A stretch of 64,000 nucleotides of DNA from Lichenicoccus sp965276875. GTDB taxonomy: Bacteria > Pseudomonadota > Alphaproteobacteria > Acetobacterales > Acetobacteraceae. The notes beneath the pieces are model-generated. The model made no database searches and was not told the DNA's origin. It saw only the letters and a list, made by a program, of their open reading frames with translations. Of this stretch, positions 34,581-43,573 are shown one piece after another; positions within the stretch are counted from its first letter, which is position 1; each line of letters opens with the position of its first letter. A program made the position numbers and the translations under genes. The stretch spans positions 3,038,001-3,102,000 of the forward strand of contig NZ_OZ255701.1 of assembly GCF_965276875.1 (NCBI RefSeq), read 5' to 3'.

Positions 34581-35161
34581 TCCTCGATGCCAACGTCCTC
34601 GCCGATTTGGCCGTTGCGATCACGCCCAAAACCTATGTGCGCGTTACCCGCATGGCGCACGCGGCCACGCCGCTCGGCGCAGGCTTCGGGGTCACGCGCT
34701 TCGCCAGCCCGACGAGCGCCTTCAAGGTCATCTACCTCGGGCAGGATCTGACGACAGGGGTCGCCGAAACCCTCGTCCGCGACCGGTTTCAGGGCAGGGC
34801 GCGGCGCAAAATTATTGACATCGAAGCCGCGCTTTGGGGCGCGACAGAAGTGAGCGCCAGCGCCGCGCTGACGCTGATCGACCTCAGAACCACAGGCTTG
34901 GTGCGCCTCGGCGTTTCGACCGAAGCAGCCCGCGGCAAGGCGCAGGGTCAAGGGCGCGTGCTGAGCCGGGCGATCCATGAGCAAACTGACGCCCATGGCC
35001 TGGTCTACTTTTCCCGCCTGACGGGTCGCACTTGCATCTGCGTCTATGACCGTGCCCAGCCGGGTGGGTTGCTCGCGACGTCAGTCGTCGAGCTGACGCT
35101 GCTGGCCGGGTTCGTCGATGCGTTGCACGAACTGAACGTAAACCTGCTTGCTACGCCATAG
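34577..35161 (+). CDS. RES-domain toxin (NAD+-degrading type)
   Basis: 194 residues from a GTG overlapping the antitoxin stop. RES hallmarks are visible: the Arg region (PLGAGFGVTRFASP), YLGQDLTTGVAETLVRDRF with the Glu, and GLVYFSRLTGRT with the Ser. Characterised RES toxins degrade NAD+ and halt growth until neutralised by the Xre partner. In a mobile region this pair would promote maintenance of the DNA that carries it. Confidence 0.9.
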   Translation: MILDANVLADLAVAITPKTYVRVTRMAHAATPLGAGFGVTRFASPTSAFKVIYLGQDLTTGVAETLVRDRFQGRARRKIIDIEAALWGATEVSASAALTLIDLRTTGLVRLGVSTEAARGKAQGQGRVLSRAIHEQTDAHGLVYFSRLTGRTCICVYDRAQPGGLLATSVVELTLLAGFVDALHELNVNLLATP

Positions 35162-35331
35162 GATCATTGCACTCGACTACCGCGTGCGGCCCGCGTTGCG
35201 CGAGCACGGGATGACCCTGCCGGGAGGACGTTCTCTCAGCCGATCTGCCGTCCGCATTGGAGAGCAGGTAAAGTCGTGGGGGCGTGTTCAGTTGGGTATC
35301 CTGACGATTTGCGTTTAGGAGGACGAACACG

Positions 35332-35680
35332 ATGGCGAGGTTGGTCCGGTGACTGAAGCTGATCGCCGAGTTGGGGTCGGGCCCGGTGTCTGAGGTCGAG
35401 GTGGCTCGGATCGAGCGTGACGATATGGCAACAGCCGAGACGATCGGGCTCACCCCGGAAGAGGGCAAGCGGCTGACGGCGGCCGCTCAGGCGGAGATCG
35501 TCCGCGGCCAGGTCGCATTGCTCTGCAGAAGATCGCGAACGTGCGAGCACTGCGGGACGACGCTCTCCAGCAAGGGACATTGCCTGGCCACATCCGCTCC
35601 GTCCTGGGAGATGTTCCGGTCAGGATCCGGCGCATGTGCACCTGCCCCTGCCGCGCCGATACTTTCGCGATCCTGGCCGT
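35332..35680 (+). pseudogene. N-terminal fragment of an ISKra4-family transposase
   Basis: Starts MARLVR, then an in-frame TGA, then ELGSGPVSEVEVARIERDD and CEHCGTTLSSKGH, the N-terminal zinc-finger-like part of ISKra4 transposases. A frameshift near 35570-35580 moves the continuation (HIRSVLGDVPVRIRR) to another frame, and the rest is missing. An AGGAGG ribosome-binding site precedes the ATG. The fragment is cut off by the IS21 remnant that follows. It is not the missing half of the ISKra4 remnant at 42256, because the shared segment differs in sequence. Confidence 0.7.
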
Positions 35681-35739
35681 CGGCGGCACCACTTCAGGGC
35701 TGGCGTATAACACTAACAAGTGGCATCCGGAACTAGACA

Positions 35740-36597
35740 CTGGCGACAGCTAGAATTGGACGGTGACGTCACGCAGTTCCGACAACTGGATCTGCCTCGT
35801 TGCTCCGCTTAAGCAATCCGGAGCGTCGTTTCTCGCGCAGGCGATAGCTGTCGCCGCGGATGGTGACGACATGACTGTGGTGCAGGAGCCTGTCCAGGAT
35901 CGCGGTGGCGACCACCTGGTCGTTCAGGATCATGCCCCACTCGCCGATGCTGCGGTTGCTGGTGACCAGCATGCTGCCACGCTCGTAGCGGCGGCTGACC
36001 AAAGCAAAGAACAGGTGCGCGGCCTGCGGCTCGAGAGGCAGATAGCCAAGCTCATCGATGATGAGCAGCTTCGGCTTGGCGGAGCGGATCAGCTTGTCCT
36101 CGAGCCTCCCTTCTGCCTGCCCCTTCACCAGGGCGGTGATCAACGCCATGGCCGGGGTGAACAGCACCGAGTAGCCGTTGCGGATCGCTTCCCGGCCGAT
36201 GGCGACCGACAAGTGGGTCTTGCCGACGCCCGGCGGCCCCTGGATCAGCAGCGTGTCGCCGTTCGCCACCCAGCGGCACGCCGAAAGATCACGGATCTGC
36301 TTCGGGTCGAGCGACCGTTGCGCCGCAAAGTCAAAGCTCTCCAGGGTCCGCACAAACGGAAACTTGGCGATACCGAGCCCCATCTGGATGCGCCGCTCCT
36401 CCCGGTGCGCCACTTCCGCCTCGCACAGCAAGGCCAGCGTCTCCGGCAGTGTCATCTCCCGCCGAGCCGCGTCGTCGAGCAGGCTGTCCAGCCGGTCGCG
36501 CATCGCCGTCAGCTTCAGCCGACCCAGCATCTCCGGCAACGCCGCCGTCACGCCGCTCACCAGCTGCCTCCCGCCGCCTGTTCGTATTCGGCCAGAG
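35740..36597 (-). mobile_element. Truncated IS21-family element
   Basis: Complete istB and the last codons of istA are all that is left. The missing istA end lies at the junction with a truncated AraC-type regulator, so a deletion removed istA together with the 5' part of the regulator. The istB-side end was not resolved precisely; it lies close to 35740-35760, next to an ISKra4 fragment. Confidence 0.75.
35769..36560 (-). CDS. istB: IstB, IS21-family helper ATPase
   Basis: 263 residues, full length. Walker A is GPPGVGKTH and Walker B is KLLIIDELGYLPL; the preceding RTLESFDFAAQRSLDP and the C-terminal LDRLLHHSHVVTIRGDSYRL are standard for IstB. IstB assists the IstA transposase by remodelling target DNA. 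Only about a dozen codons of istA remain upstream (36561-36597, LAEYEQAAGGSW-stop), so the element cannot move by itself. The GTG start overlaps the istA stop as in intact IS21 elements. Confidence 0.93.
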   Translation of the reverse strand: MSGVTAALPEMLGRLKLTAMRDRLDSLLDDAARREMTLPETLALLCEAEVAHREERRIQMGLGIAKFPFVRTLESFDFAAQRSLDPKQIRDLSACRWVANGDTLLIQGPPGVGKTHLSVAIGREAIRNGYSVLFTPAMALITALVKGQAEGRLEDKLIRSAKPKLLIIDELGYLPLEPQAAHLFFALVSRRYERGSMLVTSNRSIGEWGMILNDQVVATAILDRLLHHSHVVTIRGDSYRLREKRRSGLLKRSNEADPVVGTA

Positions 36598-37392
36598 GCG
36601 TCCGTTCTACTGCGCCGTACTCGACGGTTTGTGTCGCCTCTCAGTGGCTGGCCGGGAGCCGATTACACTGACAAAGGGCGACTTCGTACTCGTGCCTGCC
36701 GCTTACGATTTCGCCGCTTCGAGCCTTAAACCGCCGTCAGGTGTCAAAGAGCCCGAAAGGGTCGAAACAAGTCCTGGCGTGTTCCGGCTCGGCAGCCCGG
36801 ACGAGGCGCCCAACATCACCATGCTGGTGGGTCATTGCCGTTCGGCTCGAATGACGCCGATCTGCTGGTGTCGCTTCTGCCTCAGCTCGTGCATGTCCGT
36901 GGACAGGGACGGCTAACCACGCTGGTCGAACTCGTGAACGAGGAGACCCGCGGCGACAGGCCTGGTCGGGACGTGGTGATCGCACGGCTCCTTGAGGTCC
37001 TGCTGATTGAGGCGCTACGCTCCACCGCCGGACCTACAGCTCCCCAGGGTTTGCTACGCGGGCTCACCGACAACCGGCTCGCCACGGCACTTCGGCAGAT
37101 GCATGACCGTCCGCACCATAATTGGACGGTGGTCGAACTCGCGAGAATGGCTGGACTTTCACGGTCCACGTTCTTTGATCAATTCAGGCGCGAGGTGGGC
37201 GTCGCGCCAATGGAATACTTGCTTCGCTGGCGCATGGCGCTTGCGAAGGACTTCCTCCGCCGCGAGCGAACCGGTGTGGCCCAAGTCGCCGAACGCGTGG
37301 GCTACAGTTCGGCAAGCACGTTCAGCAAGGCCTTTGGCCGCCACGTCGGAATACCGCCAACTCTGTACGCGCGAGAACAGCGAGCTGAATGA
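36598..37392 (+). pseudogene. AraC-family regulator, 5'-truncated and frameshifted
   Basis: The first frame gives a cupin-6 sensor segment (AVLDGLCRLSVAGREPITLTKGDFVLVPAA...LVGHC) with its first ~30 residues missing at the IS21 junction. Around 36840 the frame shifts by one base: LVGHC continues as FGSNDADLLVSLLPQLVHVRG in the next frame. The C-terminal two helix-turn-helix motifs are intact (VVELARMAGLSRSTFFDQFR, VAQVAERVGYSSASTFSKAF). A 185-residue protein from 36835 could still be made and bind DNA, but the gene as a whole is broken. The usual targets are adjacent oxidoreductase genes. Confidence 0.85.
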
Positions 37393-37621
37393 GACGCCGT
37401 CGGGAGCAGCGAAGATCGAACCGGCAGCAACACAACGGTCACGCCGGTCGAGCGCTGCTACCGCGAGAGATCGGGCTCGAAGAAGGCGTCGGCGGCTGAC
37501 ATCAGTTTCATGCAGCCGCACCCGGCTTGGTGTAGACGAAATACGTTCTTGCCAGGCTGCGCCCGACATATTCAGCTTCTGCCAGCAGTCGGCGTCCTTA
37601 AAGTTGGTTGATTGCCGCTCG

Positions 37622-38500
37622 TCAAACCATCTTCACGACGAGATCGATGAAGCTCCGCAGCTTTGGCGACGGATGCCGATCCGGGAGGGTCAGCAACGAG
37701 AGTGGCAGTGAGGGCGCAGCGTGGTCCGCCAGCAGGTGGGTGAGACGTCCGGCCGCGATGTCGTCCGCTACCAGGACTTCAGGCTGTAGTATTACGCCCA
37801 CATGCGCGAGCGCCGCGGCGCGAAGGGCTTGCCCGTTGTTGACGCGCAGGCTTCCGCCGGCCTGGATCGTGACCTCGCCACCCACTCCTGAGAACCGCCA
37901 CACCCGAGGCTCGCCGGCATTGGTGAAATCGAGGCAGTTGTGACTTTCCAAGTCGGCCGGCGTCCGCGGATGGCCGTGTGCGGCCAGATAGGACGGCGAC
38001 GCACAGGCGACCAGACGCAGTGGCGACAAGGCGCGGACGATCAGCCCTGAATCGGGTAGCGTGCCGACGCGTATCGCAACGTCGAGTTCGTCGGCAAGCA
38101 TGTCGAGACGCTGGTCTTGCAGGACGAGCTCAACCTGTACTTCCGAGTGGCCGTGCAAATACACGGCGATGATTGCAGGTATGATGGTCGTTCCGAGGGA
38201 CATCGGTGCTGTCACGCGCAGCAGGCCACGCGGTGTGGACTGCGCAAGGTCGGCCGACCTCTCGGCATCGTCGATGTCGCGGAGGATGCGTCGGCATTGT
38301 TCGTAATAGGCGCGGCCGAACTCGGTCAGGCTCTGCTGCCGAGTTGTCCGGTTGAGCAGCAGCGCTCCGAGCCTTGCCTCTAGGAAACGCACATGATTGC
38401 CCACCATGCTGGGCGACAGTCCTCGGCCAGCGGCTGCGCCAGCGAAGCTGCCCCGCTCGACGGTGCGGACGTAGCTCTCCATAGCCAGCAATCGATCCAT
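37622..38500 (-). CDS. LysR-family transcriptional regulator
   Basis: 292 residues from MDRLLAMESYVRTVERGSFAGAA. The winged helix-turn-helix (AAAGRGLSPSMVGNHVRFLEARLGALLLNRTTR) and a periplasmic-binding-protein-like effector domain (LLRVTAPMSLGTTIIPAIIA, ELDVAIRVG) are complete. It is divergent from the NmrA-like gene at 38591 with 90 bases between them, the standard layout for a LysR protein controlling its neighbour. Longer upstream frames were not used because the family N-terminus begins at MDRL. Confidence 0.93.
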   Translation of the reverse strand: MDRLLAMESYVRTVERGSFAGAAAGRGLSPSMVGNHVRFLEARLGALLLNRTTRQQSLTEFGRAYYEQCRRILRDIDDAERSADLAQSTPRGLLRVTAPMSLGTTIIPAIIAVYLHGHSEVQVELVLQDQRLDMLADELDVAIRVGTLPDSGLIVRALSPLRLVACASPSYLAAHGHPRTPADLESHNCLDFTNAGEPRVWRFSGVGGEVTIQAGGSLRVNNGQALRAAALAHVGVILQPEVLVADDIAAGRLTHLLADHAAPSLPLSLLTLPDRHPSPKLRSFIDLVVKMV

Positions 38501-38590
38501 TCGAGACCTTCGCTCACGAGTGTCGTTAATGATCGTCTCTTTAAGCAGTTCCACGCTGGGCCAAATCGATCCCGACAGAAGGAGATCGAC

Positions 38591-39487
38591 ATGCCTGAAG
38601 CTTCGAACACCCTCGTGGTTGGCGCAGCCGGCCGTTTTGCTGGGCTGGTCGTGCCGGAGCTGGCCAAGCGGGGCGTGCATCCGCGTGGGCTTGTCCGTAC
38701 GCCGGAACAGGCCGAGACGGCGCGAGGCAACGGAGCCGGCGAGGTCGTCTTCGGAGACCTTCGAGATCGCGCAAGCGTCGAGGCCGCGCTCAAGAGTGTG
38801 GAACGGGCCTTCTACATTTCGCCCGTTTTCCAGGAGGACGAAGCCGAGATGGGCGTCGGTTTCGTGGAAGCCGCCAAGCAGGCGGGTGTGCGCCGGATCG
38901 TGTTCTCAACGATCATCCATCCCTCCCTCGATCTGCGGAATCACGCATCGAAGCGGCCGATCGAGGATGCCCTGTTCAAGTCGGGTCTGGACTACACCCT
39001 GCTTCGGCCGTCAGTCCTCTACCAGAATCTGGCCGCAGGATGGCCGGCCGTCGTCAAGACCGGCGTGCTGGCCGAACCGTTCTCCGCCACTGCTCGCATC
39101 GCACGGGTCGATTACCGCGATATCGCCGAGGTGGCGGCGATCGCCCTCACCGAGGACCTGCTGGTCAACGGCGCGTATGAGCTGAGCGCCGACGGTGGAA
39201 AAAATCGCGGGGAAGTGGCTGCCATCGCCAGCGAGGTGTCGGGGCGCGAAATCAAGGCAGCCGCGCCCGTGTTCGAGGAATGGGCGGCCAAGGCGCAGCT
39301 GCCCTACGACGACGCGCAGAAGCAGCAGCTCGCGGCGATGTATGCGAACTACGATAAGCACGGGCTGCTCGGCAATCCGTTCACGCTTCGGTCGATCCTG
39401 GGTCGCGAACCCCGCGCGATGCACGCGTTCTTCGCCGACTTGGTGGCTGGAACGCCGACAACAATCGCCCAAGCGCGACATCGGTGA
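38591..39487 (+). CDS. NmrA-like NAD(P)-binding protein 1
   Basis: 298 residues with a Rossmann fold start TLVVGAAGRFAGLVVPELAKRG (GxxGxxG variant), an SDR-like strand VVFGDLRD and YTLLRPSVLYQNL, as in NmrA/HSCARG and NAD(P)H quinone-reductase-like atypical SDRs. The catalytic Tyr-x-x-x-Lys of classical SDRs is absent. It may be a redox-sensing protein or a quinone/aldehyde reductase. AGAAGGAG precedes the ATG. It is probably regulated by the divergent LysR. Confidence 0.88.
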   Translation: MPEASNTLVVGAAGRFAGLVVPELAKRGVHPRGLVRTPEQAETARGNGAGEVVFGDLRDRASVEAALKSVERAFYISPVFQEDEAEMGVGFVEAAKQAGVRRIVFSTIIHPSLDLRNHASKRPIEDALFKSGLDYTLLRPSVLYQNLAAGWPAVVKTGVLAEPFSATARIARVDYRDIAEVAAIALTEDLLVNGAYELSADGGKNRGEVAAIASEVSGREIKAAAPVFEEWAAKAQLPYDDAQKQQLAAMYANYDKHGLLGNPFTLRSILGREPRAMHAFFADLVAGTPTTIAQARHR

Positions 39488-39563
39488 ATTGCCGATTTCG
39501 TAAGCGGTCCGGAACCAGAACACCGGCCGCTTTGATCCAATCCTAAAAACGGAGTAATATAGA

Positions 39564-40436
39564 ATGACAATACTTGCAGTCGGCGGCACTGGGCAAGTCG
39601 GAAGTCCGATCGTGAAAAACCTGGCTGAGCATGGCGCGGACGTCGTTGTGCTTACCCAACACCCAGAAGCGCACCTGCCACCTGGGGTCCGGGCGGTTAA
39701 AGGGGATGGGCTGGATCCCGAGACGATGCGACGCGCCTTGCGAGGCGTGGACACGCTTTTCATTCTCAACCCTGTCGTCGCCGACGAATTGACACGAGCG
39801 CTCCTGACTTTGAGGCTTGCGAAAGATGCTGGTTTGAAGGGAATCGTTTATTTCTCGATGGCCAACGCGGATGCGCTCGTGGACGTCCCGCATGCGGCTG
39901 CCAAGTTTGCAGGCGAGCGGCTCATTGAATCATTGGATCTTCCCGCGACCATTCTGCGCCCAAACTACTTTTTCCAGAACGATGCGATGGTCAAGGACGC
40001 TTTTCTCGGCAACGGGTTATATGCGATGCCCGTCGGAAATGTCGGCGCCGCGATGGTCGATATCCGCGACATCGCGGATGTTGCAGCGCTGGAACTTCTG
40101 AAGCGGGACTCTGCCGCCGACAGGCTACCTCGCGACCTCATCGACATCTCGGGTCCCGAGATCCTTACCGCCAACAGCATCGCCTCGATCTGGACGGATG
40201 TGCTTGGCAAATCGATCTCCTACGCCGGCGACGACCTGGATATCTTCGAGAAGAGCCAACGCGAGCACGTGGCGCCAGCAATGGCTCTCGACATTTCGCT
40301 AATGTTCGATAGCTGGCAGAAGATTGGGATAATGCCGATGCCGGGAGCTATCGAGCGTCTGACAGCGATGCTTGAACGGCCGTTGCGGACATACCGTGCC
40401 TTCGCAGAGGAAACAGCGGCGCAGTGGCTTTGCTGA
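39564..40436 (+). CDS. NmrA-like NAD(P)-binding protein 2
   Basis: 290 residues: ILAVGGTGQVGSPIVKNLAEHG is a clean GxxGxxG dinucleotide-binding motif; DTLFILNPVV, KGIVYFSMANAD and ATILRPNYFFQNDAM follow the NmrA/QorB pattern. It is related in fold but not closely in sequence to the preceding gene, and it follows it by 76 bases in the same orientation, so the two are likely co-transcribed. Likely an NAD(P)H-dependent reductase or sensor. Confidence 0.88.
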   Translation: MTILAVGGTGQVGSPIVKNLAEHGADVVVLTQHPEAHLPPGVRAVKGDGLDPETMRRALRGVDTLFILNPVVADELTRALLTLRLAKDAGLKGIVYFSMANADALVDVPHAAAKFAGERLIESLDLPATILRPNYFFQNDAMVKDAFLGNGLYAMPVGNVGAAMVDIRDIADVAALELLKRDSAADRLPRDLIDISGPEILTANSIASIWTDVLGKSISYAGDDLDIFEKSQREHVAPAMALDISLMFDSWQKIGIMPMPGAIERLTAMLERPLRTYRAFAEETAAQWLC

Positions 40437-40636
40437 CGCAGTATGCCTTCCCGCGGTGTTGGCCCGGCATGGTCCGCTGGGAAATCAGAAGCTCAGCGCG
40501 ACCAGTGGCGGTTGTCGGCCTATTGCCAGCATTTCTGCCCTGCATGGGGAGTAGCAGGCAGTGACAGAGTGTTCGCGCGCATCGGAACTTGAACCTCGAA
40601 GGTGAATGGGCAAGCTGGGGACCTATGCTCGACCTA

Positions 40637-41503
40637 GAGGGTGTTATGTACTTTCGCGCGGTGGCCGCTTAATGGAGATGGATGTGCCCCACTCCGGTTC
40701 GCAAGCCCTATCCTTCTGACGTCAGCGACGAGGAATGGTCGCTGGTGGTCCCGTATCTGACGTTGATGACCGAGGCGGCCCCTCAGCGTGAGCACTCCTC
40801 GCGGGAGCTGTTCAACGCGCTTCGCTACGTTATTCGCTACGGGATTGCCTGGCGTGCCATGCCGAACGACTTTCCCCCCTGGGCGGCCGTGTATCAGCAG
40901 TCCCAACGATGGCTGGCCGCGGGATGTTTTGAGACACTGGCCCAAGACTTGCGCGTATTGCTGCGCCTGGCGTCTGGCCGGGCGGAGGAGCCAACGGCGG
41001 CGATCATCGACAGTCGCACCCTGCGCTCGACGCCGGAGAGCGGCACTCGCGCCGGCTATGACGGTGCCAAACGCAAACGAGGGTCGAAGGTGCATATGGC
41101 CGTGGACACGCTCGGCCACCTGCTCACCCTGCACGTCACACCGGCTGATGTCGGTGACCGTGCCGCAGTAAAACGCCTCGCCGCCGACATCCAGGATGCC
41201 ACGGGCGACAATGTCAAACTCGCCTATGTCGATCAGGGCTACACCGGCGAGGCGGCCGCAGACGCCGCAGCAGCCGAGGGCATCGCGCTGCACGTCGTCA
41301 AATTGCCGGAGGCAAAGCGAGGATTTGTTCTCCTGCCACGGCGCTGGGTCGTGGAACGATCCTTTGCTTGGGCCACACGTTGCCGCCGACTGGTCAAAGA
41401 TTACGAGCGCTACGCCGAAACACTCGCCGGCTTCCACGTGATCGCATTCGTCGGATACATGCTCAAGCATGCCGCAGACCTGATGAGAGTCCATAACACC
41501 CTC
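40637..41503 (+). mobile_element. Intact IS5-family insertion sequence (867 bp)
   Basis: Perfect terminal inverted repeats GAGGGTGTTATG / CATAACACCCTC bound the element, and a TA target duplication flanks it (40635-40636 and 41504-41505) within a CTAG site. That is typical of the IS427-like branch of IS5. The transposase is full length and its stop TAG is formed by the flanking TA plus the next base. The clean excision reading of the host LysR gene shows a recent, simple insertion. Confidence 0.92.
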
Positions 41504-41506
41504 TAG
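40682..41506 (+). CDS. IS5-family transposase
   Basis: 274 residues. N-terminal DUF4096-like sequence (PYPSDVSDEEWSLVVPYL, RELFNALRYVIRYGIAWRAMP) is followed by a DDE core with D in AAIIDSRTLRS, D in LAYVDQGYTG and E in RWVVERSFAWATRCRRL. It is uninterrupted and probably active. The stop codon lies outside the element in the target duplication. Confidence 0.94.
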   Translation: MCPTPVRKPYPSDVSDEEWSLVVPYLTLMTEAAPQREHSSRELFNALRYVIRYGIAWRAMPNDFPPWAAVYQQSQRWLAAGCFETLAQDLRVLLRLASGRAEEPTAAIIDSRTLRSTPESGTRAGYDGAKRKRGSKVHMAVDTLGHLLTLHVTPADVGDRAAVKRLAADIQDATGDNVKLAYVDQGYTGEAAADAAAAEGIALHVVKLPEAKRGFVLLPRRWVVERSFAWATRCRRLVKDYERYAETLAGFHVIAFVGYMLKHAADLMRVHNTL

Positions 41507-42255
41507 TCGGGTTGCAACGTGCTCTGGTGGTTCTCGATCACGGAAGCTTTCGCAAGGCAGCCGAGGCGCTTGGTGTTCGGCCGTCGATTGTGGGTCGCCA
41601 TGTTCGCACGCTCGAGGACGCGACCGGAGTCAGCTTATTCCACCGGCAAAGTCGGGGTGCGCAGCCAACGTTCGCGGGGGTTCGCATCCTGTCTTGCGGG
41701 CGAGAGATCCTCAACGACGTGCAAAGTCTGCTGCTCAAGGCCGCGCTCAGCGGTGCCGGTAATGAGGGCAGGTTGTGCGTCGGGGTCGTCTCCTTGGTCG
41801 CGAGCGGCACTCCACGCCAGCTTCTCCAGGCGTTTCTCGCGGAGCACGCCGACGTCGAACTTGAGATCGTCGAAGGCTCGCCGCGCGACCAGGTCGCGGC
41901 TGTTCGAGCGCTGCGCATGGACGTGAGCTTTGTCGTGGGAACAACGCCAGCCCCGGGATGCGAGGTGGAACTTCTCTGGTCCGAGGCGGTCAACGTCGTG
42001 CTGCCGGACAACCATCGCCTAGCAAATCTGGAGACCGTGCAATGGGAACACATCTCTGAAGAACGCTTCATCGTGAGCAAAACCGACCCTGGTCCTGAGG
42101 TCCACAACTTCGTCGTCCGGAGTCTCTCCACCTTCGGTCATCGGCCGATTGTCGGGCGGCATCCGGTACGCCGCGAGGAATTGATGGCAATGGTTGGGCT
42201 TGGGCGTGGGATCAGCGTCGTCGGAGCCGCAGATTCCGCAGTGGTCTATCCGGGG

Positions 42256-43440
42256 CAGGAGGAGTTTGCCACCTGTTCCCGTGTTTGTTGCGACTGCCTG
42301 AAGCTCCGACGCCAGCGGGACACCAGGACTCGTAAGATCCAGACGGTCTTCGGGACCATCACGGTCGACGCTCCTCGGATCAGCATATGCCCGTGTAAAA
42401 ACTACTGGGGCTTCGTGGACATGTCCCAGTCACCTCTGACCGAGCTGCTCCCGGACCGGTGCACGCCCGAGCTTCGGCGGCTACAAGCGGAGTTGAGCGT
42501 TAGGCACTCCTACCGGGAAGCGGCTCGGCTGCTGACCACCCTCTTGCCGTGCCGGCCGATGAACCACGCCACCATGCGCAACAGAACGCATTGCGTCGCG
42601 GCGGATCTCGAGCAGATGCCGGCAGACCAACCTGCGCCCGAGGCCGAGCGACCAGCTGAGATGATGGTCCTGATCGATGGGGCGCACATTCGAGCAGCCC
42701 ATGGGTATCAGTCGCGGTATGTCGACGTCACCGTCGGCAAGATCGAGGTTGCTCGGAAGACGCCGCGGCGGTTCGCTCTGGCGCCCAAAGGTGCCGGATC
42801 TGCACTGGCGACCGTGCGTCAGGCGCTTTGAGAGCAGGGTTGGGAGCGTGGCCGCTCCGTCACGGTCCTCAGCGACGGCGAGGCAGCCCTTCCCGGCCTG
42901 GTTCGCGCAGCAGTCGGTCAGCCGATCACCTGCATTCTGGACTGGTGGCACATTTCCATGCGGGTGCAGCACGTCCAGCAGGCGATGCCTGGTATCCATG
43001 CTCTCGATCCATAACACCGCGCGGGCCTGGACATCATCGACCGCTGGATCGGGCGACTTCGACGTCTCATCTGGAACAACCGTTCCGATGAGGCCCCCGG
43101 CGACTTGTTCTATATCCGACAAGCCGCGCCCGGGGTTGCATACGTGAACGGCGAGACATTCAGACCTGTGGTCGCGAGGCTCCTCTGGAACTGTGACGAC
43201 CTGCGTCGCTATCTGGAAAACGCCGGCAACTCGTTGATCGACTACGGTGAACGCTACCGTTCGAAGCTGCCCATCTCGACATCTCGGGCGTTCTCACCCT
43301 GATTGTCGCGCGGCAGCCAACGCTCGCATGGCCAAGAACTAGCGGATGAGGTGGTCGCCGCAAGGAGCGCATCGCGTCGCATGGGTCCGCGCCGCCGTCT
43401 TGGACGGTCGCCTTATGCAGCCACCCAATGTTCCTCGGGC
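42256..43440 (+). pseudogene. Degraded ISKra4-family transposase
   Basis: Recognisable ISKra4 segments occur in order: KIQTVFGTITVDAPRISICP, MVLIDGAHIRAAHGYQSRYV, SVTVLSDGEAALPGLVR, ILDWWHISMRVQHVQQA and, past a frame change near 43290, MRWSPQGAHRVAWVRAAVLD. In-frame stops lie at 42829 (TGA after RQAL), 43012 (TAA) and about 43338 (TAG). The N-terminus is missing at the junction with lysR. The element is inactive. Confidence 0.85.
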
Positions 43441-43573
43441 CGGTTGAACGGCCAAGACTTTTCCACTCCCAACCTCGTCGGTCCCAAGCGCCACCGCCAA
43501 AGGGCGCGGTGCGCGGGCATATGAGCAAAGGAGCGCCAGCCGCTATACGCGGCCAGCGTCAGCGACACCGCCG

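Larger units (their letters stand above)
40625..42255 (+). pseudogene. LysR-family regulator split by IS5 and truncated by ISKra4
   Basis: Before insertion the gene began ATG-CTC-GAC-CTA at 40625-40636 and continued in frame at 41506 (GTC-GGG-TTG), giving MLDLVGLQRALVVLDHGS. The helix-turn-helix (FRKAAEALGVRPSIVGRHVR) and effector domain (LCVGVVSLVASGTPRQLLQAFL, MAMVGLGRGISVV) follow. At about 42255 the sequence passes directly into ISKra4 transposase, removing the last ~30 residues. The gene therefore carries two independent insertions and is non-functional. Confidence 0.88.

Noticed and set aside
35332..43440. One ISKra4 element split by later insertions
   Set aside because: The N-terminal fragment at 35332 and the remnant at 42256 overlap in the VFG...PC segment but differ clearly there, so they are separate elements.
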